NCBI GenBank assembly: GCA_910589415.1
Contig: OU342637.1
Location: 42,872,162-42,936,161 of the forward strand
DNA: 64,000 nt
Reading direction: 5' to 3'
DNA from: Malachius bipustulatus
Lineage: Eukaryota; Arthropoda; Insecta; Coleoptera; Melyridae
Both the position numbers and the translations under genes were made by a program. Below the pieces are notes generated by a model that ran no database searches, was not told where the DNA came from, and saw nothing but the letters and a program-made list of their open reading frames with translations. Below are positions 23,104-34,125 of the stretch, in pieces (position 1 is the first letter of the stretch; every line of letters starts with the position of its first letter).

Positions 23104-23858
23104 TATAAATAAAAATAACAATGTAGTCAATTCAATAGGCGACTACCTAACTAACATAACTACCACACGTGTGAAAGTTAAATCGTCTGTCTACAACACA
23201 TAATAAAACCAGTGAGCGTTTTCAAGCCGTGTTTTCCAGTTACAAGCTAATAAAATCAATCTAACACTCATCAACGACCAACGGAAGACTGAAGACTGCA
23301 TAATTATAATAAATAATAATAATTCGTAAATAATGTCAGGCGAAAGAGACGGCCAGGGCTTTGCTTCTGCCTAATGCGTCCGCCCAACCCAGTCCAGTGT
23401 CCCAGAACAGTGCCCCAGTGTACACCCGTGTCCGTCGGCCGTCGGTTTCAGTTTCAGACCAGCGCTATTTCAGGTCAAAAATTATTAAAATGAAGTAGGT
23501 AAACCTAACTTGGTTGAAAGCAGTCAATAGTCAGTACCTCCCATACAGCACACCCAATAACGATTACGGTGTGTTTGCATTGTGACAATGTATCTAGAAG
23601 CAGACACAGGGTGACACAATTTTACGATGTAAACGTGCCACGTTTATGGTGAATATATCAACTGGTAGTGCATTTACTATTTTGCACCAAAAATTGGCTA
23701 TGAAAAAGGTTTTTTTCCAAATGGGTGCCGCGTTTGCTCACAATGGAACAAAAGCAACAACGTATCAATGATTCGGAGAGCTGTTTGGCACTGTTTACTC
23801 GCAATAAACAGGATTTTTTGCGTCGATATGTGACAGTGGACGAAACATGGATTCACTA

Positions 23859-25968
23859 TGTAACGAATTCCAAGGCATTCGTTGGTAATTACTATTTATT
23901 TTAATTAACCGAGGGGTTTATCAGAAGGATACAGTTTTTACAGCGGTGATTAGCAGGTTATCTCCGCCGGCACCGGCTATATAAGCAGAGCCAACGGAGA
24001 AGCAGAGCAGATCTTCCGTGGAATTGACTCGAGAACCATCTCCCTCCCTGTGAATTGAGCTAGGAGGTCTTCCGGAGGCATGCATTGAGTGCACTCCGTC
24101 CTATTCATCTAGCCGGCTACAGTGGGTCAATGAATTGAGTTAAACTTAACTGTAATACGGCGACGGGAGATCGATGAGAGGGAACTGAGCTCCGATCGAC
24201 TGCCGGTCACATCATCAGGGAATCAACCGGGGCTGTAGTGAAGTCCCGGCGGATCTTTTCAGACGACGCCTGGCCTGTATTGAGGGCCAGACAAACCAGA
24301 CGTCGGGATCGCGATGTAATGAGTTGTCGATCCGGCGTGTCATTCCCCGCTGAACTCATAGTTAAGGGGGTAGAGGGCTCCTAGAGCCCTATCCGACTTG
24401 AACGTCAGTAATACCCGCCCCGGCATTGCATTGAGATTCCGGGAGCGGGTTCTGTTTCAGATAATTGCATCGCTGGAGGGTTTTCTCCCAAATCCAGTCA
24501 CGGCGCGTATTCCGAAGGTCGCAGCAGCAGACACGCAGCGTGCGGCGGCGGAAGAGTGACTGCCGCAGCGGAGCCAGATGTGAATCGTCCGATCAAACGG
24601 CCAATTGACAGAGGTGCGTGCCCCGACGCGGATATCTCTCACCAATCAGACGGCCTGCAATGGATGAGCGCCGCCTCAGATGATTCAGTGGTTAACGATA
24701 TTGGTTTAACAGATACAGATACAGTGAGAGTTTTTTAAGACGGAACATAGGAGATGAGCTTGTGAAGAAGTATTGCTATGGAGATCGATCCGTTGCCGGG
24801 CAAGGTCGTTAATGGTTTTGCTTTTGCAATAACCCCCCACTTCAGATCAAATTATTAATTTGACGTTTATGAGTAAAACTTGTCGTCACTTACATACTAG
24901 CGTAGGTAGTTACTTAATTCATCAAAAATGTGTACAGCTGATGAGAACATTGAAATTTACGCACATGGTGCACCATGCAGTGTGTCTTCTTTATGTGAAG
25001 TTGAAAATTTGCGCTGGTACCGTGTCACTATAGGACACAGTATCCATAGAAAGTGAATGTGTGGGCTGAAATGGTTAACACTCATATCTTGCAGCCACTT
25101 CAAGAAAGAATCATTCCGACCATAAATAATCTACAAGAAGTAGAAGGCCCTTTGTGGTACCAACAAAATGTTACAGCTGCCAATTTTTCCCGGCAAGTTC
25201 GACAATTGCTTAAAATGCTCAGTTTCCCGGTAGATGGATAGGAAGAGATGGAGTAATTAAGTGGCCGCCCAGGTCACCAGACTTAACATAGGTACTTGGA
25301 TTTTTTTACTGGAGAAAAATCAAGTAATCATTTTCTAACATCGTTTCTATCTACCACATTGAAAAGCTCAAACAAAGGAGAAGAAGAGCTGCGAAGAAAT
25401 ATCTCCTGAACAGTGCAGAAATACGATAAATGTATTGATTCTACAATAATTTTTTAGGACACTTGCTTATAGTCAACGGATGTTTGATACTATTTTAGAA
25501 TAATAATTAACACTCTGCAGGATTTAATTTACAATTTATTGTTTCTTTATAAAATACTTAATATACAGTTACACTTTTTTATATTTTGAAATAATTTCGT
25601 TTTAATTAAAAAATGATTTATTGCATTGACTTTCAATACAGAATCCCTATGTTCTATTTTAAATAACTCACTAATGCTAAATTCAACAATGCTCGAACGT
25701 AACCATAACTACGATATTGTTAACGTATTGTAGCGGCTTTGTTGGAAATGCACTGATTTGGCTATGTTCCATTTTAAATGGTTCAACAACGTTAATTAGA
25801 CTGTGTCATATTTTTTCTGATGTTCCGCGTTATGTGGTTCTCACTGTATATGTACTATCATACTTGTAAATAAAGATTTTATAAATTTTAATTGACTTGT
25901 CACGGGTACAAAGGGGCAGATATCCATCCCTGGGTAATCATCTCTACCTTACTGAAAATCCCGTTACA
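23859..25968 (+). mobile_element. Probable 2.1-kb solo LTR inside mariner
   Basis: The segment starts TGTAACGAATTCC and ends CCCGTTACA, with ACTA on both sides (23855-23858; 25969-25972). A TG...CA unit with a 4-bp duplication is typical of Ty3/gypsy LTRs. TATA (CTATATAAG, 23977-23985) near the start and AATAAA (25869-25874) near the end fit LTR promoter and poly(A) signals. No gag-pol is present. The length is unusual for a solo LTR and part of the interior is other elements' debris. Confidence 0.7.
25053..25330 (+). pseudogene. DDE transposase fragment
   Basis: A short piece inside the solo LTR reads like the end of a DDE_3-type transposase common in insects: LWYQQNVTAANFSRQVRQLL, then WIGRDGVIKWP and RSPDLT in a shifted frame. 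It lacks start, catalytic first aspartate and end. It is probably a nested fragment older than the LTR's last movement. Confidence 0.6.
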
Positions 25969-26894
25969 ACTATTTCACTCCGGAGTCACGTCGGCAGTCA
26001 GCTGAATGGCGTACGACCGGTGAAAGCCGCCCGGAGCGTCCAAAAACACAACAGTCGGCCGGCAAAGTGATGGCGTCCGTATTCTGGGATGCGAATGGTA
26101 TAATTTTCATTGACTACCTCGAAAAAGGAAAAACCATCAATAGCGACTACTACACGGTGTTATTGGATCGTTTGAAGGCCGAAATAGCAAAAAAAACGCC
26201 CACACATGAAGAAGAAGAAAGTCATCTTTCATCAAGATCACGCACTGTGCCACAAGTCAATCAAAACGATGACCAAATTCAATGAATTGGGCTTCCTTGG
26301 GCTTCCAACTGCTTCCCCATCCTCCGTACTCGCCGGATCTGGCCCCCAGCGACTACTGGGTCTTCGCGGATCTCAAAAAGATGCTCCAGGGAAAAAGATT
26401 TGGCTCGAATGAGGAGGTGATCGCTGCTACTGAGGTTCATTTTGAGTCAAAAGACAAATCGTTCTACAAACATGGCATTGAAAAGTTAGAGAAGCGTTGG
26501 AATGATTGTATTACACTTGAAGGAGATTATTTTGATGAATAATACAGAATTTTGCCGGTAAAATGTTGTTTTCATAGTTAATCCCGGGACTTATTGAACG
26601 ATGAGTTATTACGATACGAATGAAACGAATTAAATTCAGAAACTGTCAGATTTTATATTTAATTCCCTCCGAATAGCGCTTCGTTCGAAGTTCGTGTAGG
26701 CTCGTCGCCAACGTAGAGTTAAAAATATGTCCGACTTCCGGCGATAGGTAACCGCGAGCTAGGCTCGGGGATATCTTGCTTTATAATACGCATGCGGAAA
26801 CTTAACTCGGAGTTAGTGTTATCTGCCAGATAACTAACTATCTACTTAACCAGCGTTTATAATATCGGCTGTAATACACCTGTTGCTTTTTTAA

Positions 26895-26958
26895 CTGGCA
26901 GATAGGGACTAACTCCGAGTTATCTTCTTTAACCAGCGTTTATAATATTGACTGTTAA
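26895..26958 (-). repeat. Second, diverged copy of the long-TIR end
   Basis: GGCAGATAGGGACTAACTCC and CCAGCGTTTATAATATTGAC repeat the outer end of the right TIR (26807-26871) in the same orientation just outside it, suggesting a partly duplicated terminus or a second related insertion. Confidence 0.6.
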
Positions 26959-27171
26959 AGATATATTTGGTGAAACATGGCGAGAATTTAAAAAATCAAC
27001 ACTGATTAGAACAGCTCTTAAAATTAATTAGACGGATGAAATTGGGAATAAGAATTAATACAACAATAAACAACAAAGTTTTGAATAGGTTTATTAACAA
27101 TAATTAACTACTATTCCATACAAAATTATTAATACGGGTAGGTAAATTGAATTGAATCGCTAAATAAGTTG

Positions 27172-27320
27172 AAGTGACCCAAATTGCCTATACAAATGTC
27201 AATGCGCATGCTCAAATCGAAAACGTAGAGTTCCTTCCATTCACTTATATTCTATGTATTCGAATGTCAGTTGTCAAGCTTTCAAACCTAGAAACGTAAG
27301 ATGTCATTTAATCAGTCGTG
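27172..27320 (+). repeat. Dispersed repeat R, copy 2
   Basis: It matches 535-690 in the same orientation with small indels. It is non-coding here. Confidence 0.6.
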
Positions 27321-27696
27321 CCTCTCGTGCGATTCCGGCCCCGTTGTTTTGGAAACAAGTGAAACAACGTGTTTCCAGGCCAGGCACTTTATCTTGTATT
27401 GATTGAGTCGTCGGAGAGAGAAGTTGGTGCCGTTGCCAAATCAGAACAAAGGTGTGTATTTCTTGTTTGTAAGTAAGTAGTACTCCCACGTGTTATTTGA
27501 ATCATGATATTTTACGTTTTGCATATAATTAATTATTGTTGAATTTTATGTCTGTCTAACTTTAGCCTCATAGGTATAACTTACTGCATAATTAATTTAA
27601 TCATTTTAATTCAATCGCAAAATTATTCATCTTTCAAAGTAGAGGATATTATTATTATTACTGTTCCCTCACCACTTCATTTGACCTTGACCACCT

Positions 27697-27945
27697 ATAC
27701 CTCAGTCGGCCAAAAGATATAGTAATAAAAGTGCGCGGTAAGTTTACAATCCAGGTAGGCAGACCTTATACACAAGAATTATATACACAAACCTTAGAAT
27801 GCCCTTCTCATTGGTTTACCGGAACCAGGTAACTAATAAATAAGGCACTATCTGCCTACAGATGTGACTACTTGGACCTTAAAAGTTTGTGCGCAGTTTT
27901 ATTACTATATCTGTTGGTAGACTGAGGTATAGTCACCCACTACCC
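27697..27945. mobile_element. 250-bp MITE
   Basis: Terminal inverted repeats of about 38 bp: CTATACCTCAGTCGGCC...GATATAGTAATAAAA and complement TTTTATTACTATATC...GACTGAGGTATAG. No coding frame. TA lies within both ends; the exact duplication is unclear. Confidence 0.75.
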
Positions 27946-28245
27946 AGTCATTAGGTTCTAATTATCTAATTTCCTATCTAATAATGTGATTATATAATAA
28001 TTGCCCATAGGAAATTTATATTTGTTATTATAGTGCCCTTAGTGTCCGTTAACTCCAGTTGTAATAAATTATGGACATCTATTATTAATTACAGATTATT
28101 CTTATAATCACAATTATAATAACAACAAATATTATAATTATGTATATCAAATAGAAATGAGTTCCTATCCTATCCTACGCAGTACTACGCATAAGAAAAA
28201 GTCCATTTTATTGTCATTAGAAACTCATTATTATTATATTAATAT
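27946..28245. other. AT-rich spacer
   Basis: Nothing recognised beyond AT-rich sequence. Confidence 0.5.
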
Positions 28246-28825
28246 TATAACGAGACCGCTCTGGAAACATTCTATTTGTTTCGTGAACAGCTCCTAGCCC
28301 GCCGTTTCATTTGTTTACATTCTTTTTTTATACTGAGTTAGTCAATGACATGTTCGCGACAGTTCCAGTCACATGTCATGTGACACATTGACGGACAGTG
28401 TTGGTTCTGTGGATTTCTGGAGTGGTCTCACCGAACAATCTGACATTTCCAGAATCCACGAATCGACGGCCGGTGCAACCTACTAGAATGTACCTACTAG
28501 AACGGAGTAGAATGTGACTACTGATGCGTCGGGGGACTATATAAGGACCGCCTACGGCTGCGTGAAGTAGTTTTAGTTTGGACGTGGAGTGAATCTGAAG
28601 AAGTGAAGACAGAGCAGTAGTAACTAGTGGAAGCTGAACAGAGCAGTAGTGAAGTGAAGTGTGAAGTAAGGAAGCCAGTAGTGACAGTATAGCGAATTAT
28701 AAAGAGGCTGTGTTTAGTGTGTTTGATTATTTAGAATTAGAATTAGAGGTTATAACTTGGATTAATCAATAAAGTAATTTGCAAGACTTTTACGTGGTGG
28801 ATTTATTATTGTGAGACCCGTAACA
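28246..28825 (+). repeat. 5' LTR of gypsy A1
   Basis: Runs TATAACGAGACCG...GAGACCCGTAACA. It contains ACTATATAAGGACC (about 28537-28550) as a likely TATA box. It is homologous to both LTRs of copy A2. Confidence 0.85.
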
Positions 28826-28827
28826 AC

Positions 28828-28845
28828 TGGTGTCAGAAACAGGAT
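28828..28845 (+). other. Primer-binding site of gypsy A1
   Basis: TGGTGTCAGAAACAGGAT, two bases after the LTR, is close to the complement of a tRNA-Leu 3' end; copy A2 keeps the closer TGGTGTCAGAAGCGGGAT at 56328-56345 on the other strand. Two changes here suggest decay. Confidence 0.65.
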
Positions 28846-28879
28846 ACGGATTCCAGCAAGAAGATTAATTAGTTAATGG

Positions 28880-29336
28880 TGTGACCCACCTCAATACGGC
28901 GGATCGTGACATTTTTACCCTCAACGCAGGTGCGTGGTCAACAATTAACCGATGCGTGGGTGGCCCGTCACACCTCACTACGGAAGACGGGGACCCGAGG
29001 GTTGAGCTCCTCCTGACCTCACTGCAGCAGTCGGAGGGGCTCCAGCGATTTCTCCGAACCCTCAGTACGGGCGGAGAAATGTTAGGGCGCTCCATTTACC
29101 TCAATACGGTAATAGAGGGCCCCCCTGATGCTGCCATAGCTCAGTACACTAGGCAGCCAGTGTGAGTGTCTCTCAGTCAGTACCTGATGGACACTGTCCG
29201 TTCCCTCGATGAGCTCTGTATATATAGCCAGCCGGACCGTGATAAGACGGTTATCATGTCTCTAAAAAACCCTGCCTCTTGATTAGTAATAAAATAATAA
29301 TTTAATTAATAGACGAGACCTTCGGATCTCGTCACA
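28880..29336 (+). mobile_element. Solo LTR inserted at the gag start codon of A1
   Basis: A 457-bp unit starting TGTGACCCACC and ending CGTCACA is flanked by ATGG (28876-28879; 29337-29340). Copy A2 lacks it, confirming insertion. GTATATATAG (29218-29227) may be its TATA box. The duplicated ATGG recreates the gag ATG. A 94-codon frame inside is not a recognised protein. Confidence 0.82.
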
Positions 29337-30588
29337 ATGGTTAAATTAAGAAGTGGAAAGGAAACAAAAAGCGACAAAATGTCTGAGCAAATGTTGGCGG
29401 ATATGATGTTACTGCTCAAAAACGGCCAGGAGGAGCAGAAAAATATCATGAAGAAGCTTGAAGACGGCCAAGAGGAGCAGAAAAATATTGTGAAGAAGCT
29501 CGAAGACACGGAAGGGAAGCTGTTAAAAGTTATTCTGCAGCAAAGAGACGATTATGTGTGTGAACTGAATAAAGTAAGTAAAACAAGACGTTCGTGATGA
29601 AGTCGGTGGTGTTCGCGACGAAGTGAAGCTGGTGGAACACAAAACAAAACTGCTGGTAGAGGAGATGAAGAACGACTTTGAGACAAAACTCAGAACTCTG
29701 GAAAGTTCTGAGGTAAAGCATTCTCCGTGTGCCGCACCGTCTAGCAGTTTTGGCGCGAAAGTGAAACCACCAGCGTACGACGGAACAACTCCCTGGACTG
29801 CGTACAAGATGCAGTTTCAGGCCGCATGCATGACCAACGGATGGAACGACGTAGAGAAGGCAACGGCACTGGTTCTTGCTCTTCGGGGGCAAGCTGTGGA
29901 CATGCTGCAAACACTGCCGGTAGAACTGCACTCGAATTACGACCAATTGAGTGCAGCATTAGAACTTCGATTCGGCAATCGCCATATGGAGCAGGTGTTC
30001 CAAAATCAGTTGATGAGCAGAGTGCAGAAGCCGAACGAGTCGCTACAGGAGTTCGAAGCAGATGTCAACAGGATTGTCCATCAAGCCTACCCGGACTCGC
30101 CGCAGAATTTCAAGGAACAACTAGCCTCGCAAACCTTTGTCAACGGAATACGAGACACAGAAATACAGAAGATCCTGCGCATGTCACATTTGACAAAGTC
30201 CAGCGAAGCGCTAGTTAGAGCGCTCGAAATAGATGCAGCAATCAAGGCGTCCAATGGTAGAAACTTTTCCAAGGTACGAGCAGTGACAATTAATGAAGAT
30301 AAAGAAGAGAATGTGACTGCCATATTGGAAAAGTTGAATAAGATGATGGATAAGATCTCTGAGCAGTTGAATGATGGGAAAAGAGGTTGGACTCCAAGGA
30401 GGGACGAAAACAGGAAGCAGTGCTACCGTTGTGGATCCAGTTTACATTTTATACGTGACTGTAAAGTTAGTGAGACTCCGAGACGTGGTGGATCCCTGGA
30501 ACGAAGACCAGGCAGGGACAGGAGCGGGAGCAGAGAGAGAAGTGTCTCTCGAGAACGGGAAGCTCCCCGTCGACGGCAGGAAAACTAA
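29337..30588 (+). pseudogene. Gypsy A1 gag
   Basis: The gag starts MVKLRSGKETKSDKMSEQ, a coiled-coil-like Lys/Glu-rich region (residues 1-85). A 4-bp tandem duplication (GTAAGTAA near 29576) then shifts the frame compared with copy A2. The remainder (29623-30588) encodes the retrotransposon gag core (PPAYDGTTPWTAYKMQFQAA) and one CCHC knuckle, CYRCGSSLHFIRDC, followed by an Arg/Ser-rich tail (SRERSVSRERE). Apart from that shift and the solo LTR upstream it is well preserved. It would form the particle shell and package RNA. Confidence 0.85.
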
Positions 30589-30599
30589 CTTCAGCCAGT

Positions 30600-31490
30600 G
30601 TGAAGGGGCGAATGCTGGCTGACAACAACAAGGCCCCCAAGATCGTTTCCATCCGAACACTCCAACGCCACGTAGACAGCCTAGCCGTTGAAGGGCAGAT
30701 AAATGGGAAATCTGTTGCCATGGTACTCGACACCGGATCATCGATCTCATTGGTAAGGAAGGACATGGTCAGTCCTGCTGTAATTCGTGATCCATCGAGG
30801 CGGGTCCAGTTGAAGACAGCGACAGGTGAAATCGCAGATATCATCGGCGAAGTAGATGGCCGAATCCAGCTTGGAGCCCTGGAACTGCGTCATACAGTTG
30901 TGGTAGCCGAGATTGAAGACGAGTTTATTCTGGGACTAGACATCATTCAACAGCACGGACTGCGGATTGATCCGAAACAAGGTATCCTGAGATTGGGTGA
31001 AGAAGACTTGGTACTGAGCTCTAGAAAATTACAGAAGGTAATGACGAGACTCATTGCGAGTTCAATGACCACCATCCGAGGGTTCAGCGAGCAGATAGTC
31101 CCGGCCAGACTGGAAGCAGATCTTGGAAGCTGCGTTGGGTTAGTCGAGCCATCCCCAGACAGTAATAAGAACCTGATAATAGCCAAGACGTTAGTCAACA
31201 CTAGCCGAGAGATTCCTGTACGTATTGCCAAAGTGTTTTCTGGCAGCGCTAGGATCAAGGAAGGTGATGTACTTGGAATTTGCGTACCAGTCAAGAAGAT
31301 CAGCTGTTGCGAGAAGATGGAGGGCAAGGAGAAGGCAGATACAAGAAAGATGAAGCTTGTCCTACCGGACGTCGATTTTGAGGAACTGTCAAAAGACGAC
31401 AAGGTTGGCCAAAGAATTTTTGAAGAGGAACCAGGACGTTTTCGCAACAGGGAACATGAAGTTAGACAGAACGGACATTGTGCAACACCG
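30600..31490 (+). pseudogene. Gypsy A1 protease region
   Basis: It encodes an aspartic protease with VLDTGSSISL (DTG active site) near residue 45 and FILGLDIIQQHG about 60 residues later, typical of retropepsins. The region up to the RT follows, then loses frame near 31435. A LINE fragment inserted at 31500 separates it from RT. It lies 12 bp after the gag stop in the same element. Confidence 0.83.
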
Positions 31491-31499
31491 AATAAATAC

Positions 31500-32528
31500 A
31501 ATATAATAATAAAATTATATCTCTCTTTATTGTACAAAAATTGCAACAATCATTGAATAGTACAATAGTGTTATGTAATGAAAAAGAAAAAAAAAATCAG
31601 TGAACAAAAACGATACCAATTCACACATATCGCATGCGTATTCAACAGGTCGTACGCAAGCGATTTAATTCAAAAAAAAAAAATAAAACTCCACACAACA
31701 GTGTACATTAATGCGTTAGTCTATACATAGTTCCTAATACTATATCGTCGTAAAATGGGGTTGTCCTGATGCTATCAAGCAAAATTATCTATGTTTACAG
31801 GTGGTTAAGTTACAAATAGTGGGGGTGAGGAAGACAGTATATCCGTGGAAGTATATGGTTCCAGCTCTGTCAGATGTCTCCGCAGATATAATTTGAATCG
31901 AGAGAATCCAACGGTTGATGGGTCTAGTCTGAAATGGTTCAGGTATTTTATAGCCGCGTATGTAAACGTCTTTTCAGTGGACGAGAGGTGGTGGGTTGGT
32001 AGTGTAAATAGATTGAACCGAGTACGATAACTGTGATTGAATCGGAAAGGATCAAGCCTAGCCTGAATTTTGTAGATAAGTTTGAGGAGGGAGAAAACAT
32101 ATAGGGCGGGTAATGTTAGAAGACCAAGTCGTTTAAAATGCCCCCTGCATGACTCCTGGATGGATAGGCCTGCTAGGATCCTAAGAGCCCTCTTCTGAAG
32201 AAGGAAAACTCTACGGAGAGACCTCTCGGTGCTGCCCCAGACGGCGATGCCATATGCAACATGACTATAGAAATGTCCGTAATATGCTGAGAGCAGTATA
32301 TTATGAGAGACAGTATGTTGGAGTCGTCTCAAAAGGAAACAAGAGCTAGAGAGTCTGCGGCATAAGAGGTCTGTATGGGTAGCCCAGTTTAGATTTTGGT
32401 CAATGTGAAAGCCCAAAAATTTCACGACTCCTCTGGGCTTATTCACGACATTATCATTATAGATGTCAGGCAGAGAGGGTAAGCGTGATCCACAGGCGAC
32501 ACCCTGTGGAAAAAAGGAAATATATATA
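31500..32528 (-). mobile_element. 5'-truncated LINE fragment in gypsy A1
   Basis: Minus-strand insertion flanked by AATAAATAC (31491-31499; 32529-32537). Its 3' end is the AT-rich sequence at 31500-31550. It separates two parts of a gypsy pol that are continuous in related elements. A short (TA)n run lies just after it on the right. Confidence 0.8.
31805..32510 (-). pseudogene. LINE ORF2 C-terminal region (CR1/Jockey type)
   Basis: About 235 residues encode the post-catalytic part of a LINE reverse transcriptase: VKFLGFHIDQNLNWATHTD, CFLLRRL, AYYGHFYSHVAYGIAVWG, LQKRALRILAGL and SCRGHFKRLGLLTLPALY. These blocks are typical of CR1/Jockey-group ORF2 C-termini. The catalytic FADD-type motif and endonuclease are lost by 5' truncation. 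The frame is open to its stop near 31805, so the insertion is probably recent. It is a different family from the LINE at 44-49 kb. Confidence 0.8.
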
Positions 32529-32559
32529 AATAAATACCAAACGAATATATATATATATA

Positions 32560-33942
32560 CCCAACCAATAAGACAAGCCCCAAGAAGACTGCCGATTGCA
32601 AAACAAGGAGAGATATCAACCATGCTGGACCAGATGCTGAAAGACGGAGTGATTGAGGAATCCAACAGCCCGTGGTCATCGCCAGTCGTATTAGTAACCA
32701 AGAAGGATGGAACAACGAGGTTTTGCGTCGACTATAGGAAGCTGAACGATGTTACGAAGAAGGACAGCTACCCGCTACCAAGAATCGACGACATTTTATG
32801 TACTTTGTCTGGCTCAACCTGGTTCTCAACTTTCGACCTGAAGAGCGGTTACTGGCAGGTTGGCATGCACCCAAACGAAAAAGAGAAAACTGCGTTTTCT
32901 ACTGGCACGGGTCTGTACAATTTCAAGGTTATGCCATTTGGTCTTTGCAACGCGCCAGCCACCTTTGAAAGACTGATGGAGATGGTACTCCGAGGGCTGA
33001 CCTGGAAAACATGCCTAGTATACCTGGACAATGTCATGGTTATGGGTTCCACTTTCCAAAATCACATCGACAACCTTCAGAAAATTTTCGATCGATTCAG
33101 AACTGCCAACCTGAAGCTGAATCCAGAAAAATGTTCGCTATTTAAGAAGAAGGTTGAGTTTTTGGGACATACCGTAACTTCTGAAGGAATCCAGACCAGC
33201 GACAGCAAAGTAGCATCGATTCGTGATTGGCCGACTCCTAAGGACAGACACGAAGTCCGAAGTTTCCTGGGTCTTTGTACATACTACCGAAGATTTGTCA
33301 AGAAATTTGCAGATGTAGCAGCTCCGCTCCATAAGCTCACCGAATTGAAGACGCCTTTCATCTGGGATGCCAAGTGTGAAGACGCTTTCCGAAGACTGAA
33401 AAAGACTTTGATTTCTAGTCCGATCCTGTCATATCCTCAAAGAGAAGGAAAGTACGTACTTGATACTGACGCAAGTAATATCGGGATAGATGCTGTTCTA
33501 TCGCAAGTCCAAGATGGAGAAGAGCGAGTCATCGAGTACTACAGCAAGACCTTGACAAAGCCTGAGAGGAACTACTGTACCACCAGGAAAGAATTACTGG
33601 CGATCATCAAATCGGTGGAGCATTTTAAAAATTACCTGCATGGGAATGAATTCCTGATCAGAACAGATTACGGCGCGCTCACCTGGCTGATGAAGATGAA
33701 GAACGTAGAGGGTCAGACTGCTAGGTGGATAGAACGACTACAGCAGTTCAACTTCAAAATAAAACATCGTGCAGGAAGATTACACCAGAACGCTGATGCA
33801 GTATCAAGGAGGCCATGCGTGAAATGCTCACATTGTGAGCGGATTGAGGATAGCCAGAAGGAAGAGTGCGTTCGAAGGATCGTGATCAATGCAGATACAG
33901 GATGGACGATAGAAGCATGCAGGAAAGAGCAAGAAAAAGACT
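32560..33942 (+). pseudogene. Gypsy A1 reverse transcriptase and RNase H
   Basis: It encodes a Ty3/gypsy RT (WSSPVVLVTKKDG, FDLKSGYWQVGM, FGLCNAPATFERLM) and RNase H (YVLDTDASNIGIDAVLSQ, RTDYGALTWLM), ending in the linker EECVRRIV...RKEQEKD. The catalytic box reads YLDN (about 33019-33030) where YLDD is required, so polymerase activity is expected to be lost. It stops exactly where homology to copy A2 ends. A2 has the integrase half that A1 lacks. Confidence 0.88.
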
Positions 33943-34125
33943 GATCTTTGTAAATGTAAATTCGGGTTCTCTTATTATTGTAATACCTTTCTGTGAAATC
34001 AATCAACGTAAAAGTCATTTCTCGTTCTTCGTCCATCACAATTCAAAGGGGCTAAATTACTGAATTTGTTGCGCATGACGCAGGATCTCCATTTTAAAAG
34101 GTAGGTTACACTACAAAGTATAAAC
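33942..34125 (+). repeat. Dispersed repeat B, copy 2
   Basis: It matches 9181-9290 plus 10133-10235. It abuts the truncation point of gypsy A1 exactly, so its arrival may have caused the truncation. Confidence 0.55.

Larger units (their letters stand above)
17479..23167 (-). mobile_element. Ty3/gypsy element B1 (minus strand, nested)
   Basis: LTRs of 167 bp run TGTAGGGGATG...ACCACA. The left copy is 17479-17645; the right copy (21675-23167) is split by MITE M2. CGTG target duplications are at 17475-17478 and 23168-23171. The LTRs differ at about three sites, so the insertion is young but not recent. Coding parts run gag, protease, RT and RNase H on the minus strand. Integrase is missing, and a 19-bp minisatellite lies in that interval. 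It is in the same orientation as the host gene, inside intron B-C. Confidence 0.88.
23600..26606 (+). pseudogene. mariner transposase, 5' truncated and split by a solo LTR
   Basis: The two parts are 23600-23858 and 25969-26606. The first encodes LHQKLAMKKV, WVPRLLTMEQKQQ and TVDETWIHY with frameshifts. The second encodes YFTPES, the block with HQDHALCHKS, and YSPDLAPSDYWVF, ending near TLEGDYFDE. These carry the three catalytic aspartates of a DD34D mariner transposase, a cut-and-paste enzyme using TA targets. The N-terminal DNA-binding region is absent. At least two frameshifts and the LTR insertion between Tyr and Phe of the first block make it dead. Confidence 0.88.
17079..26871. mobile_element. 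Long-TIR DNA element nest with TAA target duplication
   Basis: About 260-bp terminal inverted repeats lie at 17079-17337 and 26607-26871, starting CAGCCGATATTATAAACG and ending with its complement. TAA flanks both sides (17076-17078; 26872-26874). A 3-bp TAA duplication suits PIF/Harbinger-like elements, but no Harbinger transposase is visible. The interior is a gypsy element, a mariner with a solo LTR in it, and under 1 kb that could be original. A diverged copy of the terminal segment lies just outside at 26895-26958. Confidence 0.7.
28246..33942 (+). mobile_element. Ty3/gypsy family A, copy A1 (3' truncated)
   Basis: A 580-bp 5' LTR (28246-28825) is followed by a primer-binding site, gag, protease, RT and RNase H on the plus strand. 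The homology to copy A2 stops at 33942 within the linker before integrase, exactly where repeat B begins, so integrase and 3' LTR are gone. It also carries a solo LTR at the gag start and a LINE fragment between protease and RT. It lies antisense to the host gene, in intron B-C. Confidence 0.88.

Noticed and set aside
28881..29165. 94-codon frame in the solo LTR
   Set aside because: It lies within a TG...CA unit with target duplication, is not similar to any protein I know, and has an opposing open frame, as GC-rich sequence often does.
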